From assembly GCF_014649835.1 (NCBI RefSeq), contig NZ_BMTU01000008.1, positions 124,001-188,000 of the forward strand: 64,000 nt of DNA. The letters run 5' to 3'. The translations under genes were made by a program, and so were the position numbers. Numbering within the stretch: position 1 is the stretch's first letter; every line of letters starts with the position of its first letter. The notes under the pieces were generated by a model, which saw nothing but the letters and a program-made list of their open reading frames with translations, searched no databases and was not told the origin of the DNA. The DNA is from Streptomyces pilosus (GTDB lineage Bacteria > Actinomycetota > Actinomycetes > Streptomycetales > Streptomycetaceae). Positions 43,239 to 50,042 of this stretch are shown piece by piece.

Positions 43239-43877
43239 GTGCAGTGGACCCTGGTGGTACCCCTGAAGCCGCTGGACCGGGCCAAGAGCAGGCTCTCGGA
43301 CACCGCGGACGACGGCCTGCGCCCCGGTCTCGCCCTGGCCTTCGCCCAGGACACCGTGGCGGCCGCGCTGGAATGCCCGGCGGTGCGGGATGTGGTGGTC
43401 GTCACCGACGACGCCCTGGCCTCCCGCGAGCTGGCCGCGCTCGGGGCGGGCATCGTCCCCGACGAGCCGCGCGACGGCCTGAACGCGGCCCTTGCACACG
43501 CCGCGGCGGTGGTGGTCTCCTCCCGGCGCGCGGCCCGCGTCGCGGCCCTCAACGCCGACCTGCCGGCGCTGCGCCCGTCGGAACTGGCCCGCGTTCTCGA
43601 CGCCGCGGCCGAATTCCCGCGCGCTTTTCTCCCCGATGCCGCCGAGATCGGCACCACTTTGCTGGCCGCGGGCCGGGGGCGGGAATTGCGTCCGCACTTC
43701 GGCACCGCCTCGCGGGCCCGGCACCGGGAGTCCGGAGCCGTGGAACTCCTCCCCGACGCGGTGGATTCGGTACGGCAGGACGTGGACACCGGGGACGATC
43801 TGCGGGCGGCGCTGGCGCTCGGGGTGGGCCCCCGCACGGCCGCGGTCGCCGCGCGGCTGCTGACGGCGGAGCAGTAG
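43239..43877 (+). CDS. cofC: 2-phospho-L-lactate guanylyltransferase CofC
   Basis: F420 synthesis step that activates phospholactate (or phosphoenolpyruvate in mycobacteria) with GTP. 212 residues. VVPLKPLDRAKSRLSD is the nucleotide-binding start; DVVVVTDDALASRELAALGA and DLPALRPSELARVL follow. F420 supports several antibiotic and redox enzymes in streptomycetes. GTG 43239. Divergent from plsC, followed closely by the 67-residue gene. Confidence 0.9.
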   Translation: MQWTLVVPLKPLDRAKSRLSDTADDGLRPGLALAFAQDTVAAALECPAVRDVVVVTDDALASRELAALGAGIVPDEPRDGLNAALAHAAAVVVSSRRAARVAALNADLPALRPSELARVLDAAAEFPRAFLPDAAEIGTTLLAAGRGRELRPHFGTASRARHRESGAVELLPDAVDSVRQDVDTGDDLRAALALGVGPRTAAVAARLLTAEQ

Positions 43878-43886
43878 GCTGCCGCC

Positions 43887-44090
43887 ATGCAGGCCACCGC
43901 GTACACCTACGACCCCGACAGCCGCAGCGGTCAGGTGCTGCTGGACGACGGCACCCCGGTGCCCTTCGACGCCCCGGCGTTCGACGCGGGGGGCCTGCGG
44001 CTGCTGCGTCCCGGGCAGCGGGTGCGCGTCGAGACCGAGGGCGAGGGCGAGGCCCGGCGGATCACGCTGGTGACGCTCCAGACGTTCTGA
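43887..44090 (+). CDS. Small OB/cold-shock-like protein of unknown function
   Basis: 67 residues: MQATAYTYDPDSRSGQVLLDD... RPGQRVRVETEGEGEARRITLVTLQTF. The pattern of beta strands (DGTPVPFDAPAF, QRVRVETEG) resembles small OB-fold or cold-shock-like proteins, but the RNA-binding aromatic motifs are absent. TAGGCT at 43875-43880 lies six bases before the ATG and overlaps the cofC stop. Function unknown; conserved beside cofC and hupS in my recollection. Confidence 0.65.
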   Translation: MQATAYTYDPDSRSGQVLLDDGTPVPFDAPAFDAGGLRLLRPGQRVRVETEGEGEARRITLVTLQTF

Positions 44091-44118
44091 CGGCGGCCGC
44101 GGCCGCCCGGACACACCG

Positions 44119-44149
44119 CGGGCCGGACTCCTCGCAGGAGTCCGGCCCG
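44119..44149. terminator. Bidirectional terminator between the 67-residue gene and hupS
   Basis: Perfect 14-base arms around a three-base loop, without a U-tract, between converging genes. Confidence 0.85.
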
Positions 44150-44198
44150 GCGCGTGAGAGCCGCTCGCCCGACGTGTCCGAAGGGGCGGGAGAGACCG

Positions 44199-44837
44199 CT
44201 ACTTCTTGCGTGCGGTGGTCTTCTTCGCCGTGGTCTTGCGCGCGGTCGACTTCTTGGCGGGGGCCTTGGTGGCCGTCGCCTTCTTCGCCGGCGCCTTCTT
44301 GGCGGTCGTCTTCTTCGCGGCGGCCGTCTTCGCGGTCGCCGCGGTCTTGGCGGGCGCCTTCTTCGCCGCGGTCTTGGCGGCCGTCTTCGCGGGCGCCTTC
44401 TTCGCGGTGGTGGTCTTCTTGGCGGCCGTCTTCTTCGCCCCGGCGGCCTTCTTGGCGGTGGTCTTCTTCGCCGCCGCCTTCTTCACCGTCGCGGAAGCGC
44501 CGCCGGTCAGGCTGCCCTTGGGGGCCTTCTTGACCGAGACCTCGCCGCCGCGCGGCAGCTTCTTCGAACCGCTCACCAGGTCCTTGAAACCCTGACCTGC
44601 GCGGAACCGCGGGACGGAGGTCTTCTTGACCCGAACCCGCTCGCCCGTCTGGGGGTTGCGGGCGTAGCGGGCCGGGCGGTCGACCTTCTCGAACGAACCG
44701 AAGCCGGTGACCGAGACCCGCTCCCCCGCGACGACCGCGCGGACGATGGCGTCCAGTACGTGGTCGACGGCGTCGGCGGCCTGCTGGCGGCCGCCCACCT
44801 TGTCGGCAATCGCTTCTACGAGCTGCGCCTTGTTCAC
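44199..44837 (-). CDS. hupS: HU-family nucleoid protein HupS with Lys/Ala tail
   Basis: 212 residues. The first 95 residues are a full HU domain (MNKAQLVEAIADKVGGRQQAADAV, VTGFGSFEKVDRPARYARNP, RFRAGQGFKDLVSG). The rest is a histone-H1-like tail of repeated KKAPAK, KTAAK and KKTTA units, which is the mark of HupS, the sporulation-associated HU of Streptomyces. GTG 44837 has GGGGA upstream. Expression in spores and nucleoid compaction are established for HupS in S. coelicolor. Confidence 0.95.
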   Translation of the reverse strand: MNKAQLVEAIADKVGGRQQAADAVDHVLDAIVRAVVAGERVSVTGFGSFEKVDRPARYARNPQTGERVRVKKTSVPRFRAGQGFKDLVSGSKKLPRGGEVSVKKAPKGSLTGGASATVKKAAAKKTTAKKAAGAKKTAAKKTTTAKKAPAKTAAKTAAKKAPAKTAATAKTAAAKKTTAKKAPAKKATATKAPAKKSTARKTTAKKTTARKK

Positions 44838-44888
44838 GTCTTCCCCTTCGGAGACATCGCCAGAACGAAAGTGTTCAAGCTTTTTCGC

Positions 44889-44917
44889 ACGTTAGGCAGA
44901 TATATACCGCAAATCAA
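44889..44917 (-). promoter_or_regulatory. Predicted hupS promoter in an AT-rich patch
   Basis: Minus strand TTGATT (44917-44912), 17 bases, TAACGT (44894-44889). The spacer is strikingly AT-rich (TATATAT). Leader of about 45 bases to the GTG. Confidence 0.55.
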
Positions 44918-44973
44918 ACACGAAACGGGCTAATCACCCTTGTGCCGCAACGGACTCGGTTGTCACGAACGGT

Positions 44974-45204
44974 TCAGCGTTCCTCTTCGGGGAATCGACC
45001 CGCGTCGAGGTCCGCGGTGAACCGGTCCAGACGCCTTTCCGCACCGGCGAGATCGTGCTTGGCCGCGGCCGTAATGACCAGCAGCTTCCGGGCCAGCGCC
45101 ATCCGTACGCCCTCCGGGACTTGCAGTGCGCGCACTCTTGCGTGCGCTTCTTTGAGCCGGACCGCGACCGCCGCATAGAGCTGGAGTTGGCCGTCGTGTT
45201 CCAT
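44974..45204 (-). CDS. Small conserved helical protein, unknown
   Basis: 76 residues from ATG 45204: MEHDGQLQLYAAVAVRLKEA... VPEGVRMALARKLLVITAAAKHDLAGAERRLDRFTADLD. All helix by pattern, alternating charged and hydrophobic residues. High third-position GC supports coding. Lies between hupS and leuCD. Function unknown. Confidence 0.7.
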   Translation of the reverse strand: MEHDGQLQLYAAVAVRLKEAHARVRALQVPEGVRMALARKLLVITAAAKHDLAGAERRLDRFTADLDAGRFPEEER

Positions 45205-45389
45205 GCACAGATTGTGCCATCTGGGGCGAGTTGTCGCCTGCCCAGGGGGCAACTGCCGCCTCCGACGGCCTTCCGCGCACACCCGGGGATCACGCACACG
45301 TGACACGTGTACCCCGGCAATCACCTTCATAACGTGGCAAGTTGGGGGCGCTCAAGAGGGCGCGCAGGGCCGAACGGGTGCAGACACGG

Positions 45390-45422
45390 CCGTACCCCCG
45401 ATCGGACCGATCGGGGGTACGG
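45390..45422. terminator. leuD terminator
   Basis: Perfect 16-base arms with a one-base centre (45390-45405 and 45407-45422), directly downstream of leuD on the minus strand. Confidence 0.85.
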
Positions 45423-45481
45423 GTGGGGTGTGCGGTGGCCGAAAGTCGACCTCCGGTGAGGACTTCGGCCGCGGCGGCGGC

Positions 45482-46075
45482 TCAGGCGGTGAGCGTCCTC
45501 GGCTTGAACGACGGGCGCTTCGCCTCGTACGTGGCGATGTCCGCCTCGTTCTGCAGCGTGATGGAGATGTCGTCGAGCCCGTTCAGCAGCCGCCAGCGGG
45601 AGTTCTCGTCGAGTTCGAAGGAGGCCGTGACGCCCTCGGCGCGCACCTCGCGGGCCTGGAGGTCGACGGTGATCCCGGCGGTGGGGTCCGCCTCCGTGAG
45701 CTCCCACAGCGCGTCGACGATCTTCTGGTCCAGGACCACCGTGAGCAGTCCGTTCTTCAGCGAGTTGCCGCGGAAGATGTCGGCGAAGCGGGAGGAGATC
45801 ACGGCCTTGAAGCCGTAGTTCTGCAGTGCCCAGACGGCGTGCTCGCGGGAGGAGCCGGTGCCGAAGTCGGGGCCGGCCACCAGCACGGTCGCGCCCTCGC
45901 GCTCGGGGCGGTTGAGCACGAACTCCGGGTCCTTGCGCCAGGCCTCGAACAGTCCGTCCTCGAACCCGTCGCGGGTCACCTTCTTGAGCCAGTGGGCGGG
46001 GATGATCTGGTCGGTGTCGACGTTGCTGCGGCGCAGCGGGACGGCCCGGCCGGTGTGGGTGGTGAATGCTTCCAT
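45482..46075 (-). CDS. leuD: 3-isopropylmalate dehydratase small subunit
   Basis: Partner of LeuC in leucine synthesis. 197 residues: MEAFTTHTGRAVPLRRSNVDTDQIIPAHWLKKVTR is the usual start, with AGPDFGTGSSREHAVWALQNYGFKAVISSRFADIF in the middle. Six bases after leuC. The second gene of the leuCD operon. Confidence 0.96.
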   Translation of the reverse strand: MEAFTTHTGRAVPLRRSNVDTDQIIPAHWLKKVTRDGFEDGLFEAWRKDPEFVLNRPEREGATVLVAGPDFGTGSSREHAVWALQNYGFKAVISSRFADIFRGNSLKNGLLTVVLDQKIVDALWELTEADPTAGITVDLQAREVRAEGVTASFELDENSRWRLLNGLDDISITLQNEADIATYEAKRPSFKPRTLTA

Positions 46076-46081
46076 GACTGA

Positions 46082-47512
46082 TCAGACTCCAGCGGGCGTA
46101 CGGGCGTCGGCGTCGGCGAGGTCGGCCGGGGAGGCCAGGTGGCCGAGGACCGCCGTGGCGGCGGCGACCTGCGGGGACACCAGGTGGGTGCGGCCGCCCT
46201 TGCCCTGCCGGCCCTCGAAGTTGCGGTTGGAGGTGGAGGCGGAGCGCTCACCAGGGGCGAGCTGGTCGGGGTTCATGCCCAGGCACATCGAGCAGCCCGC
46301 GTGCCGCCACTCGGCGCCCGCCTCCTTGAAGACCACGTCCAGGCCCTCGGAGACGGCCTGCAGACCCACCCGCGCGGAGCCCGGGACGACCAGCATGCGT
46401 ACGCCGTCGGCGACTTTGCGGCCCTTGATGATGTCCGCGACGGCGCGCAGGTCCTCGATGCGGCCGTTGGTGCAGGAGCCCACGAAGACGGTGTCCACGT
46501 TGATCGAGCGCAGCTCCTGGCCGGCTTCCAACCCCATGTACTCCAGGGCCTTTTCGGCGGCGAGCCGCTCCGAGGCGTCTTCGTACGAAGCCGGGTCGGG
46601 GACGGCGGCCGACAGCGGGGCGCCCTGGCCCGGGTTGGTGCCCCAGGTGACGAACGGCGACAGTTCGGCGGCCTCGATCACGACCTCGGCGTCGAACTCG
46701 GCGTCGTCGTCGGACCTGAGCGTCTTCCAGTAGGCGACGGCCGCGTCCCAGTCCTCGCCCTTCGGGGCGTGCGGGCGGCCCTCCAGGTAGGCGAACGTCG
46801 TCTCGTCGGGGGCGATCATGCCGGCGCGGGCGCCGGCCTCGATCGACATGTTGCAGATGGTCATCCGGGCTTCCATCGAGAGCTTCTCGATGGCCTCGCC
46901 GCGATACTCCAGGACGTAGCCCTGGCCGCCGCCGGTGCCGATCCTCGCGATGATCGCCAGGATCAGGTCCTTGGCGGTGACACCGTCGGGCAGTGCGCCG
47001 TTGACCGTGATCGCCATGGTCTTGGGGCGGGCCATGGGCAGCGTCTGGGTGGCCAGGACGTGCTCGACCTGGGAGGTGCCGATGCCGAAGGCGAGTCCGC
47101 CGAAGGCGCCGTGCGTGGAGGTGTGCGAGTCACCGCAGACGACGGTCATGCCGGGCTGGGTCAGACCCAGCTGCGGGCCGACGACGTGGACGACGCCCTG
47201 CTCGACGTCGCCGAGCTGGTGCAGCCGGACGCCGAACTCGGCGCAGTTCTTCCGCAGCGTCTCCAGCTGGACCCGGGAGACCGGGTCGGCGATCGGCTTG
47301 TCGATGTCGAGGGTCGGGGTGTTGTGGTCCTCGGTGGCGATGGTGAGGTCGAGACGGCGCACCGGGCGGCCGTTTTTGCGGAGGCCGTCGAAGGCCTGCG
47401 GGCTGGTCACCTCGTGCAGCAGGTGCAGATCGATGAAGAGGAGGTCGGGCTCGCCCTCGGCGCGCCGGACGACGTGGTCGTCCCAGACCTTCTCCGCGAG
47501 TGTCCTACCCAT
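46082..47512 (-). CDS. leuC: 3-isopropylmalate dehydratase large subunit
   Basis: Iron-sulfur isomerase of the leucine pathway. 476 residues from ATG 47512 (MGRTLAEKVWDDHVV), preceded by GGAGGG. Aconitase features: DSHTSTHGAFGGLAFGIGTS, FVGSCTNGRIEDLR with the first cluster cysteine near residue 346, and CSMCLGMNPDQL with the other two near 406-409. A hairpin and a possible leader ORF precede it. Divergent from ndgR. Confidence 0.96.
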   Translation of the reverse strand: MGRTLAEKVWDDHVVRRAEGEPDLLFIDLHLLHEVTSPQAFDGLRKNGRPVRRLDLTIATEDHNTPTLDIDKPIADPVSRVQLETLRKNCAEFGVRLHQLGDVEQGVVHVVGPQLGLTQPGMTVVCGDSHTSTHGAFGGLAFGIGTSQVEHVLATQTLPMARPKTMAITVNGALPDGVTAKDLILAIIARIGTGGGQGYVLEYRGEAIEKLSMEARMTICNMSIEAGARAGMIAPDETTFAYLEGRPHAPKGEDWDAAVAYWKTLRSDDDAEFDAEVVIEAAELSPFVTWGTNPGQGAPLSAAVPDPASYEDASERLAAEKALEYMGLEAGQELRSINVDTVFVGSCTNGRIEDLRAVADIIKGRKVADGVRMLVVPGSARVGLQAVSEGLDVVFKEAGAEWRHAGCSMCLGMNPDQLAPGERSASTSNRNFEGRQGKGGRTHLVSPQVAAATAVLGHLASPADLADADARTPAGV

Positions 47513-47524
47513 CGCTTTCCCTCC

Positions 47525-47547
47525 GGCCGGCGCGTGGTGCGCCGGCC
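47525..47547 (-). promoter_or_regulatory. Hairpin directly in front of the leuC ribosome site
   Basis: Nine-base perfect arms with a five-base loop, ending on the ribosome site GGAGGG on the minus strand. It could act in attenuation or as a translation element; the leader ORF listed below ends 27 bases before it. Confidence 0.45.
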
Positions 47548-47550
47548 CAA

Positions 47551-47658
47551 CTAGATCGAGAGGAGACGGCGCCCGCACCCCTCGTACCGGGCGTCCGCCG
47601 CCAGGCCCGGTGGTCCGGGGCCGCGTTGCTTCCGTGCTTCCAGAGTGACGGGTTCCAT
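47551..47658 (-). CDS. Possible 35-residue leuC leader ORF
   Basis: ATG 47658 to TAG 47551, MEPVTLEARKQRGPGPPGLA... ending CGRRLLSI. The two Leu codons (CTC CTC) near its end precede the leuC hairpin. AAGTTC lies eight bases upstream of the ATG, so a leaderless transcript is possible. Coding bias is weak and it overlaps only non-coding sequence. Could be spurious. Confidence 0.25.
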   Translation of the reverse strand: MEPVTLEARKQRGPGPPGLAADARYEGCGRRLLSI

Positions 47659-47669
47659 GGAAAATTGAA

Positions 47670-47705
47670 CTTGCGTTTCACAGAGTGAGACGCAAGTATC
47701 GTTGC
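47670..47705 (+). promoter_or_regulatory. leuC-ndgR divergent promoter palindrome
   Basis: A 12-base inverted repeat with one mismatch and three-base centre at 47670-47696. For ndgR it provides TTGCGT (47671-47676), 17 bases, AAGTAT (47694-47699), then six bases to the ATG. For leuC, minus strand, TTGCGT (47695-47690), 17 bases, AAGTTC. IclR regulators bind such palindromes; NdgR is known to act on leuCD. Confidence 0.7.
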
Positions 47706-48419
47706 ATGGACAACAGTAGCGGCGTCGGCGTTCTGGACAAGGCGGCCCTCGTCCTGAGCGCTCTGGAGTCCGGTCCGGCCACCCTCGCGGGGTTGGTCGG
47801 GGCGACCGGACTGGCACGACCCACGGCCCACCGCCTGGCCGTGGCGCTGGAACACCACCGTCTGGTGGCGCGCGACATGCAGGGCCGCTTCATTCTCGGC
47901 CCGCGCCTGGCCGAACTGGCCGCGGCGGCGGGCGAGGACCGGCTGCTCGCGACGGCGGGCCCGGTGCTCACCCACCTCCGTGACGTGACCGGGGAGAGCG
48001 CGCAGCTCTATCGCCGTCAGGGCGACATGCGCATCTGCGTCGCCGCCGCGGAGCGCCTGTCGGGTCTGCGGGACACGGTGCCGGTGGGTTCCACGCTCAC
48101 GATGAAGGCGGGTTCCTCGGCGCAGATCCTGATGGCCTGGGAGGAGCCCGAGCGCCTCCACCGCGGGCTGCAGGGCGCCCGTTTCACGGCGACCGCCCTG
48201 TCGGGCGTGCGACGCCGGGGCTGGGCCCAGTCGATCGGTGAGCGCGAGCCGGGTGTGGCGTCGGTCTCGGCGCCGGTGCGCGGCCCGTCGAACCGGGTGG
48301 TGGCCGCCGTTTCGGTCTCCGGCCCCATCGAGCGGCTGACCCGCCACCCGGGCCGTATGCACGCCCAGGCCGTCATCGACGCCGCCGGCCGTCTCTCCGA
48401 GGCGCTGCGCCGCTCCTGA
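47706..48419 (+). CDS. ndgR: IclR-family regulator NdgR
   Basis: 237 residues from ATG 47706 (an in-frame start 21 bases upstream is possible). Winged-helix part GVLDKAALVLSALESGPATLAGL... LARPTAHRLAVALEHHRLVARD, followed by the IclR effector domain (GESAQLYRRQGDMRICVAAAERLSGLRDTVP, WAQSIGEREPGVASVSAPV). NdgR is known to regulate leucine and other amino acid genes and antibiotic output in S. coelicolor. No ribosome site, so possibly leaderless. Confidence 0.92.
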   Translation: MDNSSGVGVLDKAALVLSALESGPATLAGLVGATGLARPTAHRLAVALEHHRLVARDMQGRFILGPRLAELAAAAGEDRLLATAGPVLTHLRDVTGESAQLYRRQGDMRICVAAAERLSGLRDTVPVGSTLTMKAGSSAQILMAWEEPERLHRGLQGARFTATALSGVRRRGWAQSIGEREPGVASVSAPVRGPSNRVVAAVSVSGPIERLTRHPGRMHAQAVIDAAGRLSEALRRS

Positions 48420-48437
48420 ACACCCACCCCGCCCGTC

Positions 48438-48477
48438 GGGAGAGGGCCCGCCCCAACGCCGCGGCGGGCCCTCTCCC
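48438..48477 (+). terminator. ndgR terminator
   Basis: Perfect 15-base arms with ten-base loop, followed by GTTCC. Lies 18 bases after the ndgR stop. Confidence 0.8.
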
Positions 48478-48597
48478 GTTCCCGTCCGCCGTCGCCGCAC
48501 CGGCCCGGTCATGGGGGACACCGAACTGATGGCTCCCTGCGCGGAGCTGATGCGCCGGGCGGCGCGTCGGGACGGCGTCGAGGGGGCGCGGACGAGC

Positions 48598-48629
48598 GAA
48601 AGCCCCCCACCGGGAGGTGGAGGGCTTTC
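48598..48629 (-). terminator. Terminator of the tRNA cluster
   Basis: Fourteen-base arms with one mismatch, loop GGGA-like, immediately after the last tRNA on the minus strand. Confidence 0.75.
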
Positions 48630-48637
48630 TTCGGGTG

Positions 48638-48710
48638 TACCCCCGACCGGATTCGAACCGGCGCTACCGCCTTGAGAGGGCGGCGTGCTAGGCCGCTACA
48701 CAACGGGGGC
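48638..48710 (-). tRNA. tRNA-Glu (CTC)
   Basis: 73 bases, no 3' CCA encoded. Anticodon loop CCCTCTCAAG reads CTC; acceptor arm GCCCCCG against CGGGGGT. Last gene of the tRNA cluster in transcription order. Identical in sequence to the other two Glu copies where I compared. Confidence 0.93.
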
Positions 48711-48737
48711 GTGGATCATGCGTTTCCGCAGATCCTG

Positions 48738-48809
48738 CTGGTCTACCTGGACTCGAACCAAGACTAACTGAACCAGAATCAGTCGTGCTGCCAATTACAC
48801 CATAGACCA
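48738..48809 (-). tRNA. tRNA-Gln (CTG)
   Basis: 72 bases including discriminator G. Anticodon loop TTCTGGT reads CTG; acceptor TGGTCTA against TAGACCA. CCA not encoded at the required distance. Confidence 0.93.
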
Positions 48810-48830
48810 ATGATGGTTTAGACCAGTCAG

Positions 48831-48903
48831 TACCCCCGACCGGATTCGAACCGGCGCTACCGCCTTGAGAGGGCGGCGTGCTAGGCCGCTACACAACGGG
48901 GGC
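48831..48903 (-). tRNA. tRNA-Glu (CTC), second copy
   Basis: Same 73-base sequence as the copy at 48638-48710. Spacer to the next tRNA is 62 bases. Confidence 0.93.
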
Positions 48904-48965
48904 CCTAGCGATCCTGCATCGTGGACAGCGGGAGCTACCCTGACTGTCCTCGTGGGAAGGATCTG

Positions 48966-49038
48966 TACCCCCGACCGGATTCGAACCGGCGCTACCGCCT
49001 TGAGAGGGCGGCGTGCTAGGCCGCTACACAACGGGGGC
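48966..49038 (-). tRNA. tRNA-Glu (CTC), third copy
   Basis: Third identical 73-base copy. The gap of 62 bases to the middle Glu gene has different sequence, so only the tRNA parts are duplicated. Confidence 0.93.
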
Positions 49039-49077
49039 TTGCGGATGTGATCCGCGGGTGCAGATGAGCTCTGCGAG

Positions 49078-49149
49078 CTGGCCTACCTGGACTCGAACCA
49101 AGACTAACTGAACCAGAATCAGTCGTGCTGCCAATTACACCATAGGCCA
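49078..49149 (-). tRNA. tRNA-Gln (CTG), acceptor-stem variant
   Basis: First tRNA of the cluster in transcription order. Same as the other Gln gene except a compensatory change in the acceptor stem: TGGCCTA against TAGGCCA instead of TGGTCTA against TAGACCA. Confidence 0.93.
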
Positions 49150-49177
49150 CTGGAACGCAAGCCCCTGGAGGCTTTTT

Positions 49178-49205
49178 GTTCTAGATCTGCGCCTGAGGGT
49201 TTCGA
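49178..49205 (-). promoter_or_regulatory. Candidate promoter of the tRNA cluster
   Basis: Minus strand TCGAAA (49205-49200), 16 bases, TAGAAC (49183-49178). It lies about 29 bases before the first tRNA. The -10 is good and the -35 weak. Confidence 0.4.
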
Positions 49206-49240
49206 CCTTCCGGCCCGCTCCCCGCGGCGCAGGAAGAACA

Positions 49241-49972
49241 TTACCCGAAGGTGGACGGGGCTCCAAAACGAGTATCGGCGCGCAGCAGCGAGGGCAGTTC
49301 GGCGAGCGAGGCGATACGGCGCGGCCCTTCGGGCGGATCGAGGGTCGCGTACGCCCCGCCGCGGTCGATCCACACCGACAGCAGCCCGGCGTCGGCGGCT
49401 CCCCGGCCGTCGATCTCCGGGTGGTCCCCGACGTACGCCACCTGGGCCGGGGACAGCTCCAGGGCGTCGCAGGCGGCGAGGAACGCGCCGGCCTCGGGCT
49501 TGGACACGCCCAGCTCGGCGGCGCACAGGATGGTCTCGAAACGGTCGTGCACGCCGAGCAGGCGCAGTTTGCGGTCCTGGACGTGGAGGCTGGAGTTGGA
49601 GAGCACGGCGTGGCGGTGGCTGGCGGCGAGCGCGTCGAGCACGGGCAGCACGTCGGGGAAGAGGCTCCAGGCGGACTCGTAGTGCGTCACGTACCGCCGG
49701 AACCAGGCGTCCGCCTCGGTGTCGGACATCTCACGTCCCAGGAAGACCCGGGTCCGGTCGCGGCGCTGCGTCTCGAAGTCCACCTCGCCGGCGGCGAACC
49801 GCGCCCACTGGTGCTCGGTGACCTCCCGCCAGCGCAGCAGCGCCTCCTCGGCGGAGGAGTACCCGGCGAGCAGCCCCTCGGCCGCGAGATGGGCCCGCAT
49901 GCCCTCGCGGTCGGCGGTGGTGTAGTCGAAGAGTGTGTCGTCGACGTCCCAGACGACGGCTCGGATCACCAT
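49241..49972 (-). CDS. HAD-superfamily hydrolase
   Basis: 243 residues. Motif I VVWDVDDTLFDYT, motif II VLSNSS, motif III lysine in GVSKPEAGAF and motif IV YVGDHPEIDGRGAADAG. Type I cap by length. Substrate not evident; closest in shape to phosphatases for small sugars or phosphoglycolate. Lies between the tRNA cluster and gltX, all on the minus strand. Confidence 0.88.
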   Translation of the reverse strand: MVIRAVVWDVDDTLFDYTTADREGMRAHLAAEGLLAGYSSAEEALLRWREVTEHQWARFAAGEVDFETQRRDRTRVFLGREMSDTEADAWFRRYVTHYESAWSLFPDVLPVLDALAASHRHAVLSNSSLHVQDRKLRLLGVHDRFETILCAAELGVSKPEAGAFLAACDALELSPAQVAYVGDHPEIDGRGAADAGLLSVWIDRGGAYATLDPPEGPRRIASLAELPSLLRADTRFGAPSTFG

Positions 49973-50042
49973 GCCTCCGACGGTACCCGGACGCCGAAGA
50001 GGGCGCCCGGATCTCTCCGGGCGCCCTCCGTGCGGGACGTGG

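Noticed and set aside
48509..49050. Short frames overlapping the tRNA cluster
   Set aside because: They are translations of repeated tRNA sequence and share the same start peptide.
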